Shown here: one piece after another, positions 35,421 through 46,447 of the stretch
Position numbering within the stretch: position 1 is the stretch's first letter
Layout of the letters: the number at the start of each line of letters is the position of its first letter
Source: Ananas comosus
Taxonomy: Eukaryota; Streptophyta; Magnoliopsida; Poales; Bromeliaceae
DNA length: 64,000 bases
Assembly: GCF_001540865.1 (NCBI RefSeq)
Contig: NC_033621.1
Location: 17,174,682-17,238,681 of the forward strand
Direction of reading: 5' to 3'
Made by a program: the position numbers and the translations under genes
The notes under the pieces: model-generated
The model's database searches: none
What the model saw: only the letters and a program-made list of their open reading frames with translations
Told to the model about the DNA's origin: nothing

Positions 35421-36392
35421 AAAGGCACCCGATTTATTTGGAGCGACGAGTGTGACCGGAGTTTTAAAGAGTTGAAGGAGAGGTTAACTTCAACTCCGGT
35501 ACTCTCCTTACCGGTGCAGGGTGATGATTATGTAGTGTATAGCGACGCATCCTATCTGGGTCTGAGGTGTGTGCTAATGCAAGGCGGGAGGGTGATTGCT
35601 TATGCATCCCGTCAATTGAAAAGCTACGAGAAGAACTACCCCATACATGATCTGGAATTGGCGGCGGTGATCTTTGCTTTGAAGCTTTGGAGACACTATC
35701 TGTATGGTGCTCATTCCGAGATCTACACCGACCATAAGAGTTTGAAATACTTGTTTACCCAGAAGGAGCTGAATATGCGGCAACGGCGGTGGTTGGAGTT
35801 GCTTAAGGATTACGACGTTGATATCCTTTACCACCCCGGGAAAGCGAACGTGGTCGCGGATGTACTTAGTCGGAAGTCGGCGGAGAACCTTGCTTTGTGG
35901 GTTACAAGCCAGACGCCCTTGCAGTTGCAACTGGGGAAGATGGATCTCGAAGTGGTGGCTCCGAAAATTCCGGCTAGGTTGATGACGTTGGTGGTCCAAC
36001 CGACCTTATTGGAGAGGATCAAGGATTTGCAGTCGGCGGACCCGAATCTCCAGAAGGTGCGGCACAATGTTGAAAGTGGCCGTGGTGGAGATTTCAGCAT
36101 AGATGCTAGTAGTGCACTACGGTTTCAAAACCGGTGGTGTGTGCCAAATGACGAGGAGCTTCGCAAGCTAATTTTACAAGAAGCGCATTGGTCTCCTTAT
36201 GTCGACCACCCGGGCGGCACCAAGATGTTTCACGAGTTGAAGACGCTATATTGGTGGCTGGGAATGAAGACTGACATTGGGCGCTTCGTGGCAAAGTGTT
36301 TGGTATGCCAACGAGTGAAGGCAGAGTGTCGATTTCCAGCGGGAAAGCTTCAGAGTTTGTCTATTCCCGTCTGGAAATGGGAGGACATATAG
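35421..36392 (+). pseudogene. pol: RNase H and integrase zinc region of element II
   Basis: It contains the RNase H motifs ([50 protein letters not shown]) and integrase zinc residues ([20 protein letters not shown]). It ends at a TAG (36390-36392) where the related copies carry a serine codon. Confidence 0.85.
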
Positions 36393-37436
36393 ATGGATTT
36401 TTTCGTCGGCTTACCTCGTTCGACGGGTGGCCACGACGCGATTTGGGTGATTGTGGATCGTTTGACGAAATCGGCACACTTTTTGCCGATTCACAACACT
36501 TGGGCAGGTGAGAAGCTCGTGCAGGTATACCTCGACGAGGTAGTGAGGCTACATGGGGTGCCGACGTCGATTGTATCAGATCGAGACCCCAAGTTTACTT
36601 CACACTTTTGGAGAAACCTACAGGAAGCCCTTGGCACGCGGCTTGAGTTTAGTACCGCCTTTCATCCTCAGACAGACGAACAGACAGAGAGAACCATTCA
36701 GACACTGGAGGATATATTGCGGGCGTGTGCCATTGACTATAAGGGAAGTTGGTGTAAGCACCTGCCAATGGCCGAGTTCGCCTACAACAACAGCTATCAC
36801 GCGAGTGTGGGGATAGCAGCGTTCGAGGCTCTTTATGGGAGGAAGTGCCGATCTCCCATTCATTGGAGTGATGTAGGCGAGCGAGTAGAATTCGGTCCCG
36901 ACGTGTTGCGAGAGGCGGAGGAGAAAGTACACCTTGCTCGCAAGAGGTTGCTCACGGCGCAATCTCGACAGAAAAGTTATTCAAATAGGCGTCGTAGAGA
37001 TCTGGAGTTCGCGGTGGGCGACCGCGTGTTCTTGAAAGTTTCGCCGATGAGGGGCGTGAAAAGGTTTGGGGTGCGATGGAAGTTGAGTCCTCGTTATGTT
37101 GGCCCCTACGAGATCTTGGAGCGGATTGGGACGGTGGCTTACCGGCTTGCGTTGCCACCCAAGCTTGCGGGTGTGCACAATGTGTTCTACGTCTCCAATC
37201 TCCGCAAGTACGTACATGATCCTGAGCACGTCTTGGTCTACGAGCCGCCGGAACTGCAAGAAGACATGAGCTACGTGGAGTTTCCGGTAGAGATCCTAGC
37301 TCGAGAGGTGCGTAAGTTAAGAAGTCGCGAAATTCCTTATGTTCGAGTCCGGTGGAACAATCATAGCGATCGTGAAGCCACCTGGGAGCTCGAGGAGGAG
37401 ATGAAAGCGAATCATCCTCACTTATTCGAGAATTGA
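36393..37436 (+). pseudogene. pol: Integrase core and chromodomain of element II
   Basis: It continues the same frame after the [33 protein letters not shown] (the DD35E residues), [10 protein letters not shown], then the chromodomain-like [14 protein letters not shown]. The native stop is at 37436, 77 bp before the 3' LTR. Confidence 0.85.
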
Positions 37437-37513
37437 GCGAGGTATGAGGTTAAAGATCGATTTGGTATCGTCGAGTTCGTTTCGAGGACGAAACTCTTTT
37501 AAGGTGGGGAGAA

Positions 37514-38240
37514 TGTAAGGGAAGTGAATTCTCGAAATCCGGAGATTAGACTTCGTTGGGAATCGACTGATTGTCGAGTGTGTAAGCTTCGGAAGGTCCG
37601 AAGGCGGTTATAATGCATAAAGTGCATCGAGGATATGTCCGCGAGAGTACCAGTGCAAAAGCAGCACTGGAGCATAAGTGCTCTCGGGGACCGGTCCCTG
37701 GCAAGGAGGGACCGGTCCCATTAGGCTTGGCTGGCAGGGATCCTTGGTGCAACCGGTCCCTGGCAGGCCAGGACCGGTTCCCGAACGTTGGCCCAGCGAG
37801 AGAAGTCGAGATTTGGCTAAGTCCCGAAAGTGTTGCTCTCGGGAACCGGTCTCTCGGATAAGGACCGGTCTCCCGGGGACCGGTCTCTCAGGCAAGGACC
37901 GGTTCCCGAACGCGAAATCCCCTCTGCCCGAAGGTGCAGCTTTCGGGGACTAGTCTCCCCGAGCTGGGACCGGTCCCTCACTGCGAAAATAGCCCAGGGA
38001 GGGCTGTTTCAAGAGGTGAAAGGTTGAGGGGCTTACTTGCAAAATAGCTTATAAGAGAGGCTAGGGGACCCTTTCTCCCTCTCAGTTGCTCTCTCCCTCT
38101 CTCACACCTTTTGCTCTCTCTCTCTCTAGAAAGGAAAGGAAGGAGAAGAAGAAGGAAAGGAGAGGAAGGAGAAGAAGTAGGAGAAGAAGAAGACGAAGGT
38201 GAAGATTACCTTCCTCATCTACTTCTTCTTCCTGGACTAA
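37514..38240 (+). repeat. Family A 3' LTR of element II, truncated
   Basis: It starts TGTAAGGGAAGTG right after a purine tract. Nine intact ACCGGT palindromes and one decayed (ACTAGT) lie at 37685-37975, with TATA-like TTATAAG at 38049-38055. It shares sub-family features with the 5' LTR at 25620 (e.g. GGATCCTTGGTGCAACCGG). It is cut at 38240 by a family C LTR. Confidence 0.85.
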
Positions 38241-38723
38241 TGTCATGCCCCGCGACCGCCTATTTGGTCGGTTTCGGGCACGCCAACAGATCGCCGAACG
38301 GACAGGGTCTCCCCTGTACGGCGGACAGAGTCTCCCCTGTACGTTCAAGGCATAGCAATCAATATAATGTGCGAAGTTCCAACCAGGAACACATTTCAAT
38401 CAAAATTGCATAATGGAAGGTATCAAACAACATAACACATCCTATGTTATTACATGCATTCACATTCATACATTTTTACATCACAATTCTCAATTGGTTC
38501 TTCCATTAGCTTTCACTTAACTTCCAAATACAATCCGATTTAACATGATTATTACAACTTGATTCTTTTCATTCTTTACATCCCTAAGTAAGGCCGACTC
38601 AGGGTACCGCTATCTCTGGTCTCGGTGGTAGGGCACTATCTACGGAGCTACGCCCTTTCCTCGCGCCGCCGCGCCGCTCACGTGCGAACCTGTAAACACC
38701 CCAAAACCACGTGGGGTGAGAAC
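38241..38723 (-). repeat. Family C LTR fragment inside element II 3' LTR
   Basis: It begins TGTCATGCCCCGCGACC (complement of an LTR 3' end) with preceding pentamer ACTAA. It contains two copies of the GGACAG-type hairpin arm (GGACAGGGTCTCCCCTGTAC and GGACAGAGTCTCCCCTGTAC). It ends at the gap at 38724, so its other end and target duplication are not visible. Confidence 0.7.
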
Positions 38724-38724
38724 N

Positions 38725-41086
38725 GGAGCAGAAATGCTCTCGGGGATCGGTCCCTGGTAGGGAGGGACCGGTTCCATCAGGCTGGATTGCGGGGGTCTTT
38801 GATGAGACCGGTCCCTGGCAGGCAGGGACCGGTTCCTGAACGTTAACCCTGCGAGACAAGTCGAAATTTGGCTCAGTCCCGAGAATCCAGCTCTCGGGAA
38901 CCGGTCTCTCGGACAAGGACCGGTCTCCCGAGGACCGGTCTGTCTAGAAGGGACCGGTTCCCGAACGCGAAAACCCCTCCGCCAAATGGGAGGCCTTCGG
39001 GGACCGGTCTCCCCGAGCTGGGACCGGTCCCTCACTGCGAAAATAGCCCGGGGAGGGCTGTTTCAAGAGGTGAAAAGTTGAGGGGCTTATTTGCAAATTG
39101 GCTTATATGAGAGGCTAGGGGACCCTCTCTCCCTCTCAGTTGCTCTCTCTCCCTCTCTCACACCTTTTGCTCTCTCTCTCTAGAAAGGAAAAGAAGGAGA
39201 AGGAGAAGGAAAGGAGAAAAAGAAGAAGAAAGAATAGAGAAAGGAAGGAGAAGGCTAAGAAGAAGAAGATGATCATCTTCTTCTCTCCCTCTTCAAGCTT
39301 GGAGCTTTGTTTAGAGGTAAGCTCCAAACCCTTTGATGGTGGGTTTTGTAAGCTAGGGTTTTAAAGCTTAGAAATGGTTCGAATGGAACCTATTGAAGCT
39401 AGGGAGATGGTTCGAGCTCGAAATCAAAGCTCGCACCGTGGATTTCTCCATTGTTGAAACCTAGGGCTCCGATTTGGGATTTTGGCAAATCTAGGGTTTT
39501 GATCTAATTTGAGTGGTCGCAAACCTAATTGCTAGGTCTCTGAATGCGTCGGCGAAGACGGTTCGTCGATCCGTCGAGTAGGTGCGAAGTTATCGCCTAA
39601 GGAGACCCTCGGAGCATCGTTCTCGCTTAGAAGGCCAACGAGGCGTCGAAGCATCGGCGAATCGCATTTGAAGACTCACGGCATCGCCACGAGGTGGGGG
39701 AGTGCCATCCCGAAGCAGTCGAACTGCTTTCTATGTCTGAGTACTAATGTCGATCAGTTACATATTGTGATATAGCATTATAGGGTGTTAAATGTAATTG
39801 TACATATCTTTGCATGCTAGTGATAGTTTGGATTGTGGATACAATGAATGAGAACCTAGTATGCATGAGTAGAATATTATGAGATAGTTCGCCCTATATG
39901 TGATGAATATATCTATGTGAATAAGAATCTAGTGTATTGGAAACTAGTGTATCAAGAACTTGTCAAAAGAACGAGTGGCATCTAGTAAATAGTGAACCCA
40001 AAACGAGTGGCATCTAGTTGATATTGAACTTGAGAACTTTAGTGTAGTTGGGACACTAGGAGATTGAGCAGATGAACATCTGATTCAATAGTGACACCAA
40101 TGCTAGTTGGTTAGGGTGTTCCCAGTTCATGAGATTGGATCGAGTTCACGTAGCCTGTCTGCATTTGTGGAGGTAGCTCCTCACAGGTAGTGCACTCCGG
40201 AGTTTGGCACGCGAGGGGGCCAGTGTAGTGCCCTTGGACCAGTGTAGTGTCCGCAGGCGGTCTCGGGGTAGGTGAATAGCTAGCCACCTCCCCTATGAGG
40301 CTTAGAGACGTGAGACTGTGAGCGAACCTTGCGTTCGCCGAGAGATTGGGTAATCGGATGAATGGCTTTGTTGTTGAACATGGTAGTGTGATAGCCAGCC
40401 TTCTTACCATGGGTACCATGCATGCATTACATTGGATTGAGGCATTGATAGATCATAGTTCATAGTTGCTCCTTACTGTTAATGCTTTCAGTTTTGCATA
40501 TCTATCTATCTGCATATCTATTTGTGCATGCTTAGACCTAGTGGGGAGATCGGCGGAGTCGGCGGCCGAACCCACTGGGAACTATTCGTAGTTCTCACTC
40601 CACCATGTTGCAGGTCCGAGTTCGAGCGCCCCCGGTGAGGATCGCGGCAAGGGCGTAGCGCCCTAGTGACATTAATAGAGGTTTACTTCCCTTTTATGCA
40701 TTAGTTGTACCCTGTACTATTTTGAGAGTAGTTGGATGTATAGGGTGAGGTTTTGAGAGGATTGTATGTATTGTACCTACATTTTGGAAGAATGTAAAGG
40801 ATGAAGTAATTGTATAAAGTTAAATGAATTGATAGTTAAGTACATCTCTCTTTTATCACTTGTGTACCTTACATGTGTTGCTTGCTTTTAGTGGATAAGC
40901 ACTGTTTGTGCTCTCGTGGTTGTTGTTTGATTGTGTATGTATTCAAGTTGTTTCCTAGGAACTTGTCGTACACAATCTAGTTGTTCGAGCCTTGGGCGGA
41001 CAGAGGTGGTGCTGTCCGTTCGGCGGTCCGTTCGCCGCGCCCGAACCGTGCCAAATTGGTAGGGGCCTCGGGGCGAGGGCGTAACA
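38725..41086 (+). repeat. Family A 5' LTR of element III (start lost at gap)
   Basis: It starts inside U3 just before the ACCGGT array (38745-39035). A TATA-like CTTATATGA lies near 39102, a splice donor (AGAG, GTAAGC) at 39317, and a CGGACAG/CTGTCCG stem-loop near 40997-41020. It ends GTAACA at 41086 where GTGACA is expected. About 90 shared bases at the start are missing in the gap at 38724. Confidence 0.88.
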
Positions 41087-41090
41087 GTTG

Positions 41091-41102
41091 TGGTATCAGA
41101 GC
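41091..41102 (+). promoter_or_regulatory. Primer binding site of element III
   Basis: TGGTATCAGAGC, initiator Met-tRNA type, 4 nt after the LTR. Confidence 0.9.
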
Positions 41103-41110
41103 GAGAGTTA

Positions 41111-41373
41111 TGGGCAAGCAAAAGAGAGAGTCTAGGATTGACCTAGGAGACCCTAGGATGGAAACCGTAAGGATTATAGGTGCGCGAGTGCGACGGGAAC
41201 CTATGACGCGACGGAAGTTGATCGATTGGGTCGAAGTCGGTGTTGATGCTCTAGTGGTTTCTAGAGATGAGTTAGGTGACACTGGTCCTTGGCTTAAGGC
41301 GATTGTGTTGGCGGCCGACAACGCAATGCCGAGAGTCAAGAACGGGTGCACTTATGACCTTCCGTCGGATTGA
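41111..41373 (+). CDS. Leader ORF of element III (87 codons, unknown function)
   Basis: An ATG 8 nt after the PBS opens an 87-codon frame (MGKQKRESRIDLGDPRMETV start, CTYDLPSD end) that closes before gag. The homologous leaders of elements I and II encode nearly the same peptide, both disrupted. The sequence is basic at the start, then has a hydrophobic WVEVGVDALVVSRDEL stretch. I recognise no domain. It could be a real accessory peptide, an upstream regulatory ORF, or chance openness of a conserved RNA leader. Confidence 0.35.
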
Positions 41374-41455
41374 TGTAGTTGAGTTGTATCATTTTGTAAT
41401 TGCGAAGACGTTGTTGGGTTAAGTAATTAACCGATTGTTTGCGTTTCAGGGGCTA

Positions 41456-43357
41456 ATGGCACCAAAGAGACGCTACGTGCGTAGGACGGCTCCGGCACCA
41501 CCCCCAGGGGTGCCCGAGTCAGCTGTGCCCCCGGTGGCGCCAGAGCCAGCTGGGCCCAGTGAGGTGCAAGAATTGCGGGCACAAGTTGCTGCGTTAGCAG
41601 GGCGGTTCGATCGGCTCCAGGAGCTTATGGAGCGTCAAGCGGCGGCTGCGGCAGTTGGCCAAGGCCATGAGCCGCCTGCGCCTTCGGTTCGGCCCTCAAT
41701 GCGGCCGAGGGTGTGGGCGATGCGCCGGTTCCGGTGGCAGCGCAACCCCCATCGGTGGATATTCCTCCTGCGGCGTCGAGGTCTCCTACGCCCAGGGCAG
41801 CGGCTGAGGAGGCGGAACGAGAGCGCGGCTACACGGCTCTCACGCGGTTTACGAAGTTCCACCCGCCTACGTTCGACGGGAAAGTGATAGACCCTTGGAC
41901 GGTGGAGACATGGTTGGCCTCGATGGAGACCCTGTTTGAAGACATCTATACAGAGGAGCGGGACAAGGTGAATTTGGCCGCTCATTGTTTTGATAAGCGG
42001 GCCAGGGGTGTGGTGGAAGAGAGTGAAGCAGGATCGATCTCCGGATCTTCCCCCGATCGATTGGGAGGAGTTCCGAAGATTGATGTTCGCGGAGTACTTT
42101 CCCGACAGCGACAAAAGAAAGATGCGGGAAGACTTTAGGAAGCTTAAACAAGGCAACCGCACGGTTCGGGAATATGAGCGGGAGTTTACACATCTTTTGA
42201 ATTGCGTCCCAGACGTGGCGATGACGGAGCAAGATCGAGCAGATTGCTTCGTGAGAGGACTCCGACCCGGTGTGTTTCGGATGGTGCATGCCTTCAAGTT
42301 TCATACTTACGCGGAGGCTTTGGACCGTGCCTTATGGGTCGAGCACGGGAACGCCTGCGAGCGTGAGGACCGTGAGGCATTCGAGAAGGACAAAGGAAAG
42401 AAGCGACCGGGCGGTGGTTCGGGGGGACAATCGAGTTCTAGGAGGCCCCCGAAGTATCCACGATCACAACCAAAGGGCCGTGGAGCACAGCGGTGCATCT
42501 TTTGCGGCGGTGACCACCGACCCGGTGTGTGTGAGCAGTGTCGAGGAAAATGCTTTAGGTGCGGGCAAGCAGGGCACATCGCACGTGACTGCCCTCAAGG
42601 AGGGGCTTTACCTACTCCATCTGTTGCATCGACCCCGGCTATTCCGGCTCGTTATGCTATGCCACCTGCTGCGGCGTCGGCTGGACGTGCGGCGGCACCA
42701 CGTCAACCTGAACTAGTACGATCAGCTCCGAGCGGAAGGATGTATGGCGCTCAAGTACAGGTGGAGGAGCCCCCTGAAGCCGAGGAGCGCAATGTAGTGG
42801 CAGGTATGGTGTTTGTTAATGGTGTTCGAGCAAGGGCTCTTTTTGATACTGGCGCCTCTCACTCGTTTATTAACCGATCATTCGCGCAAGTGCATGACAT
42901 TGAGATTAGTCTCGGGGAGAGTGTTTGGCGTGTAGAGGGACCCGGGCGAGCATTCCTCGTTAGAAAGCGGTGTTTGGCGTGCCCAGTACAAGTAGGTGAC
43001 TGGATTATGCCGGTCGACCTGTTGGTGCTAAAGAGGTTAAAGGAGTTCGATATCATGTTGGGCATGGACTGGCTCTCGAAGTATTATGTGTCCATCGACT
43101 GTAAGACTAGAGTGATCACATTTCGGGAGCCGGGACACGAGGAGTTTATGTATCGAGCTCGTGCTTCGCCGCGATGGTGTCGGCGACAAGAGCGAGGAAG
43201 CTGGTTAATAGCGGTTGTACGGCTTACTTGGCGACCGTTATGGAAGTCGACCGAGTGGTGCCGGCTCTGGAAGAGTTGGAGGTTGTGCGAGAATTCCCGG
43301 ACGTGTTTCCGACAGAGTTACCGGGGATGCCGCCAGACCGGGAAATTGAGTTCATGA
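41456..43357 (+). pseudogene. gag-pro: gag and protease of element III
   Basis: Starts MAPKRRYVRRTAPAPP. A one-base loss near 41690 and a one-base gain near 42004 shift the frame, so the gag region is split over three frames. The zinc knuckle (CFRCGQAGHIARDC, 42551-42592) and protease site (LFDTGASHSFI, near 42845) are intact. A 10-bp loss near 43155-43165 compared with element II shifts the frame again before RT. It is non-functional as it stands. Confidence 0.85.
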
Positions 43358-44965
43358 TTGACTTGCTTCCCGGGACCGCGTCGATATCAAAGGCCCCGTA
43401 TCGCATGGCGCCGACTGAGTTAAGGGAGTTGAGGGATCAGTTGCAGGATTTCCTCGACAAGGAGTTCATTAGGCCGAGCGTGTCTCCGTGGGGAGCCCCG
43501 GTATTGTTTGTGCGCAAGAAGGATGGATCTTTTCGACTCTGCGTGGATTACCGCGAGTTGAATAAGGTCACCGTGAAGAACAAGTACCCGTTACCCCGCA
43601 TCGACGACTTGTTTGATCAGTTACAGGGGTCGCGAGTGTACTCAAAGATTAACCTTCAATCCGGCTACCATCAATTGAAGATTAAGCAGGAGGATGTTCC
43701 GAAGACCGCTTTCCGCACGCGGTATGGACACTACGAGTTCACCGTAATGCCGTTTGGGCTTACAAATGCCCCGGCTGCGTTCATGAGCTTGATGAACCGA
43801 GTGTTCAGGGAGTGCTTAGACCGATTTGTCGTAGCCTTTATAGACGATATCTTGGTCTATTCGCACAATGAGGAGGAGGATGCGAAGCATTTGCGCATTG
43901 TACTTCAAATCCTTCGGGAGAAGAAGTTGTACGCAAAGTTGAAGAAGTGTGACTTCTGGCTCCGGGAAGTTGCTTTTCTCGGGCATGTTATTTCTGAGGG
44001 CGGTGTTTCTGTGGACCCGAGGAAAGTAGAGGCTATTGAGAATTGGCCGCGCCCGACGAATGTTGCTGAGGTCCGAAGTTTTGTGGGCCTAGCGGGTTAT
44101 TACCTACAGTTTGTGGAGGGTTTCTCGAAGATCGTAACTCCACTCACCCGTCTGACGCAGAAGGGCGTCAGATTTGTTTGGAGCGACGAGTGTGACCGGA
44201 GTTTCAAGGAGCTAAAGGAAAGATTAACTTCAACTCCGGTGCTCGCCTTACCGGTGCGGGGTGAAGATTATGTAGTGTATAGTGACGCATCCTATCTGGG
44301 TCTGGGGTGTGTGCTGATGCAAGGCCGGAGGGCGATTGCTTATGCATCCCGTAAATTGAAAAGCTACGAGAAGAACTACCCCATACATGATCTGGAATTG
44401 GCGGCGGTGATCTTTGGTTTAAAGCTTTGGAGACACTATCTATATGGTGCGGGGTGAAGATTATGTAGTGTATAGTGACGCATCCTATCTGGGTCTGGGG
44501 TGTGTGCTGATGCAAGGCCGGAGGGCGATTGCTTATGCATCCCGTAAATTGAAAAGCTACGAGAAGAACTACCCCATACATGATCTGGAATTGGCGGCGG
44601 TGATCTTTGGTTTAAAGCTTTGGAGACACTATCTATATGGTGCTCATTGCGAGATCTACACTGACCATAAGAGTTTGAAATATTTGTTTACCCAGAAGGA
44701 GCTGAATATGCGGCAACGGCGGTGGTTGGAGTTGCTTAAGGATTACGATGTTGATATCCTTTACCACCCTGGGAAAGCGAACGTGGTCGCGGATGCACTT
44801 AGTCGGAAGTCGGCGGAGAACCTCGCTTTGTGGGTTACAAGCCAGACGCCCCTGCAGTTGCAAATGGGGAAGATGGATCTCGAGGTGGTGGCTCCGGAAA
44901 TTCCGGCTAGGTTGATGACGTTGGTGGTCCAACTGACTTTATTGGAGAGGATCAAGGATTTGTAG
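43174..44965 (+). pseudogene. pol: RT and RNase H of element III with internal duplication
   Basis: The RT frame from 43174 has [36 protein letters not shown] and [10 protein letters not shown]. The motif-A aspartate is Asn (codon 43651-43653), while the FIDD motif is intact, the reverse of element II. RNase H begins [14 protein letters not shown], then a 193-bp tandem duplication (44258-44450 and 44451-44643) shifts the frame. The second copy continues to [13 protein letters not shown] and a TAG stop at 44963-44965. Confidence 0.88.
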
Positions 44966-46369
44966 TCGGCGGACCCGAATCTCCAGAAGGTGCGGCACAA
45001 TGTTGAAAATGACCGTGGTGGAGATTTCAGCATAGATGCTAGTGGTGCACTACGGTTTCAAAACCGGTGGTGTGTGCCAAGTGATGAGGAGCTTCGCAAG
45101 CTAATTTTGCAAGAGGCGCATTGGTCTTCTTATGTCGACCACTCGGGCGGCACCAAGATGTTTCACGAGCTGAAGACGCTATATTGGTGGCCGGGAATGA
45201 AGACTGACATTGGGCGCTTCGTGGCAAAGTGTTTGGTATGCCAACAGGTGAAGGCAGAGCGTCGATTTCCAGCGGGGAAGCTTCAGAGTTTATCTATACC
45301 TGTCTGGAAATGGGAGGACATATCGATGGATTTTATCGTCGGCCTACCTCGTTCGACGGGTGGCCACGACGCGATCTGGGTGATTGTGGATCGTTTGACG
45401 AAATCGGCGCACTTTTTGCCGATCCACAACACTTGGGCAGGTGAGAAGCTCTCGCAGGTATACCTTGACGAGGTGGTGAGGCTACATGGGGTGCCGACGT
45501 CGATTGTATCAGATCGAGACCCCAAGTTCACTTCACACTTTTGGAGAAGCCTACAAGAAGCCTTTGGCACGCGACTCGAGTTCAGTACCGCCTTTCATCC
45601 TCAGACTGATGGGCAGACGGAGAGAACCATTCAGACCCTGGAGGATATGTTGCGGGCGTGTGCCATTGATTACAAGGGGAATTGGTGTAAGCACCTGCCG
45701 ATGGCCGAGTTCGCCTACAACAACAGCTATCACGCGAGTGTGGGGATGGCACCGTTCGAGGCTCTTTATGGGCGAAAGTGCTGATCTCCCATTCATTGGA
45801 GTGATGTAGGCGAGCGAGTAGAATTCGGTCCCGACGTGTTGCGAGAGGCGGAGGAGAAAGTACACCTTGCTCGCAAGAAGTTGCTCACGGCGCAATCTCG
45901 ACAGAAAAGCTATTCCGATAGGCGCCGTAGAGATCTGGAGTTCGCGGTGGGCGACCGCGTGTTCTTGAAAGTTTCACCGATGAGCGGCGTGAAAAGGTTT
46001 GGGGTGCGAGGGAAGTTGAGTCCTCGTTATGTTGGCCCCTACGAGATCTTGGAGCGGATTGGGACAGTGGCTTACCGGCTTGCGTTGCCACCCAAGCTTG
46101 CGGGTGTGCACAATGTGTTCCACGTCTCCAATCTCCGCAAGTATGTGCATGATCCTGAGCACGTCTTGGTCTACGAGCCGCCGGAACTGCAAGAAGGCAT
46201 GAGCTATGAAGAGTTTCCTGTGGAGATCCTAGCTCGAGAGGTGCGTAAGTTAAGAAGTCGCGAAATCCCTTATGTTCGAGTCCGGTGGAGCAATCATAGC
46301 GATCGTGAAGCCACCTGGGAGCTCGAGAAGGAGATGAAAGTGAATCATCCTCATTTATTCGAGGATTGA
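44966..46369 (+). pseudogene. pol: Integrase and chromodomain of element III
   Basis: It contains the zinc region (CLVCQQVK), core ([28 protein letters not shown]), and from 45836 the [10 protein letters not shown] and chromodomain tail ([14 protein letters not shown]). A TGA at 45782-45784, where the related copies have an Arg codon, interrupts the integrase. Confidence 0.85.
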
Positions 46370-46447
46370 GCTGAGGTATGAAGTTAAAGATCAATTTGGT
46401 ATCGTCGAGTTCGTTTCGAGGACGAAACTCTTTTAAGGTGGGGAGAA

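Noticed and set aside
37685..37975. Regularly repeated palindromes resembling a CRISPR array
   Set aside because: Spacers and repeats are irregular, the sequence lies in an LTR and the genome is a plant; no cas genes.
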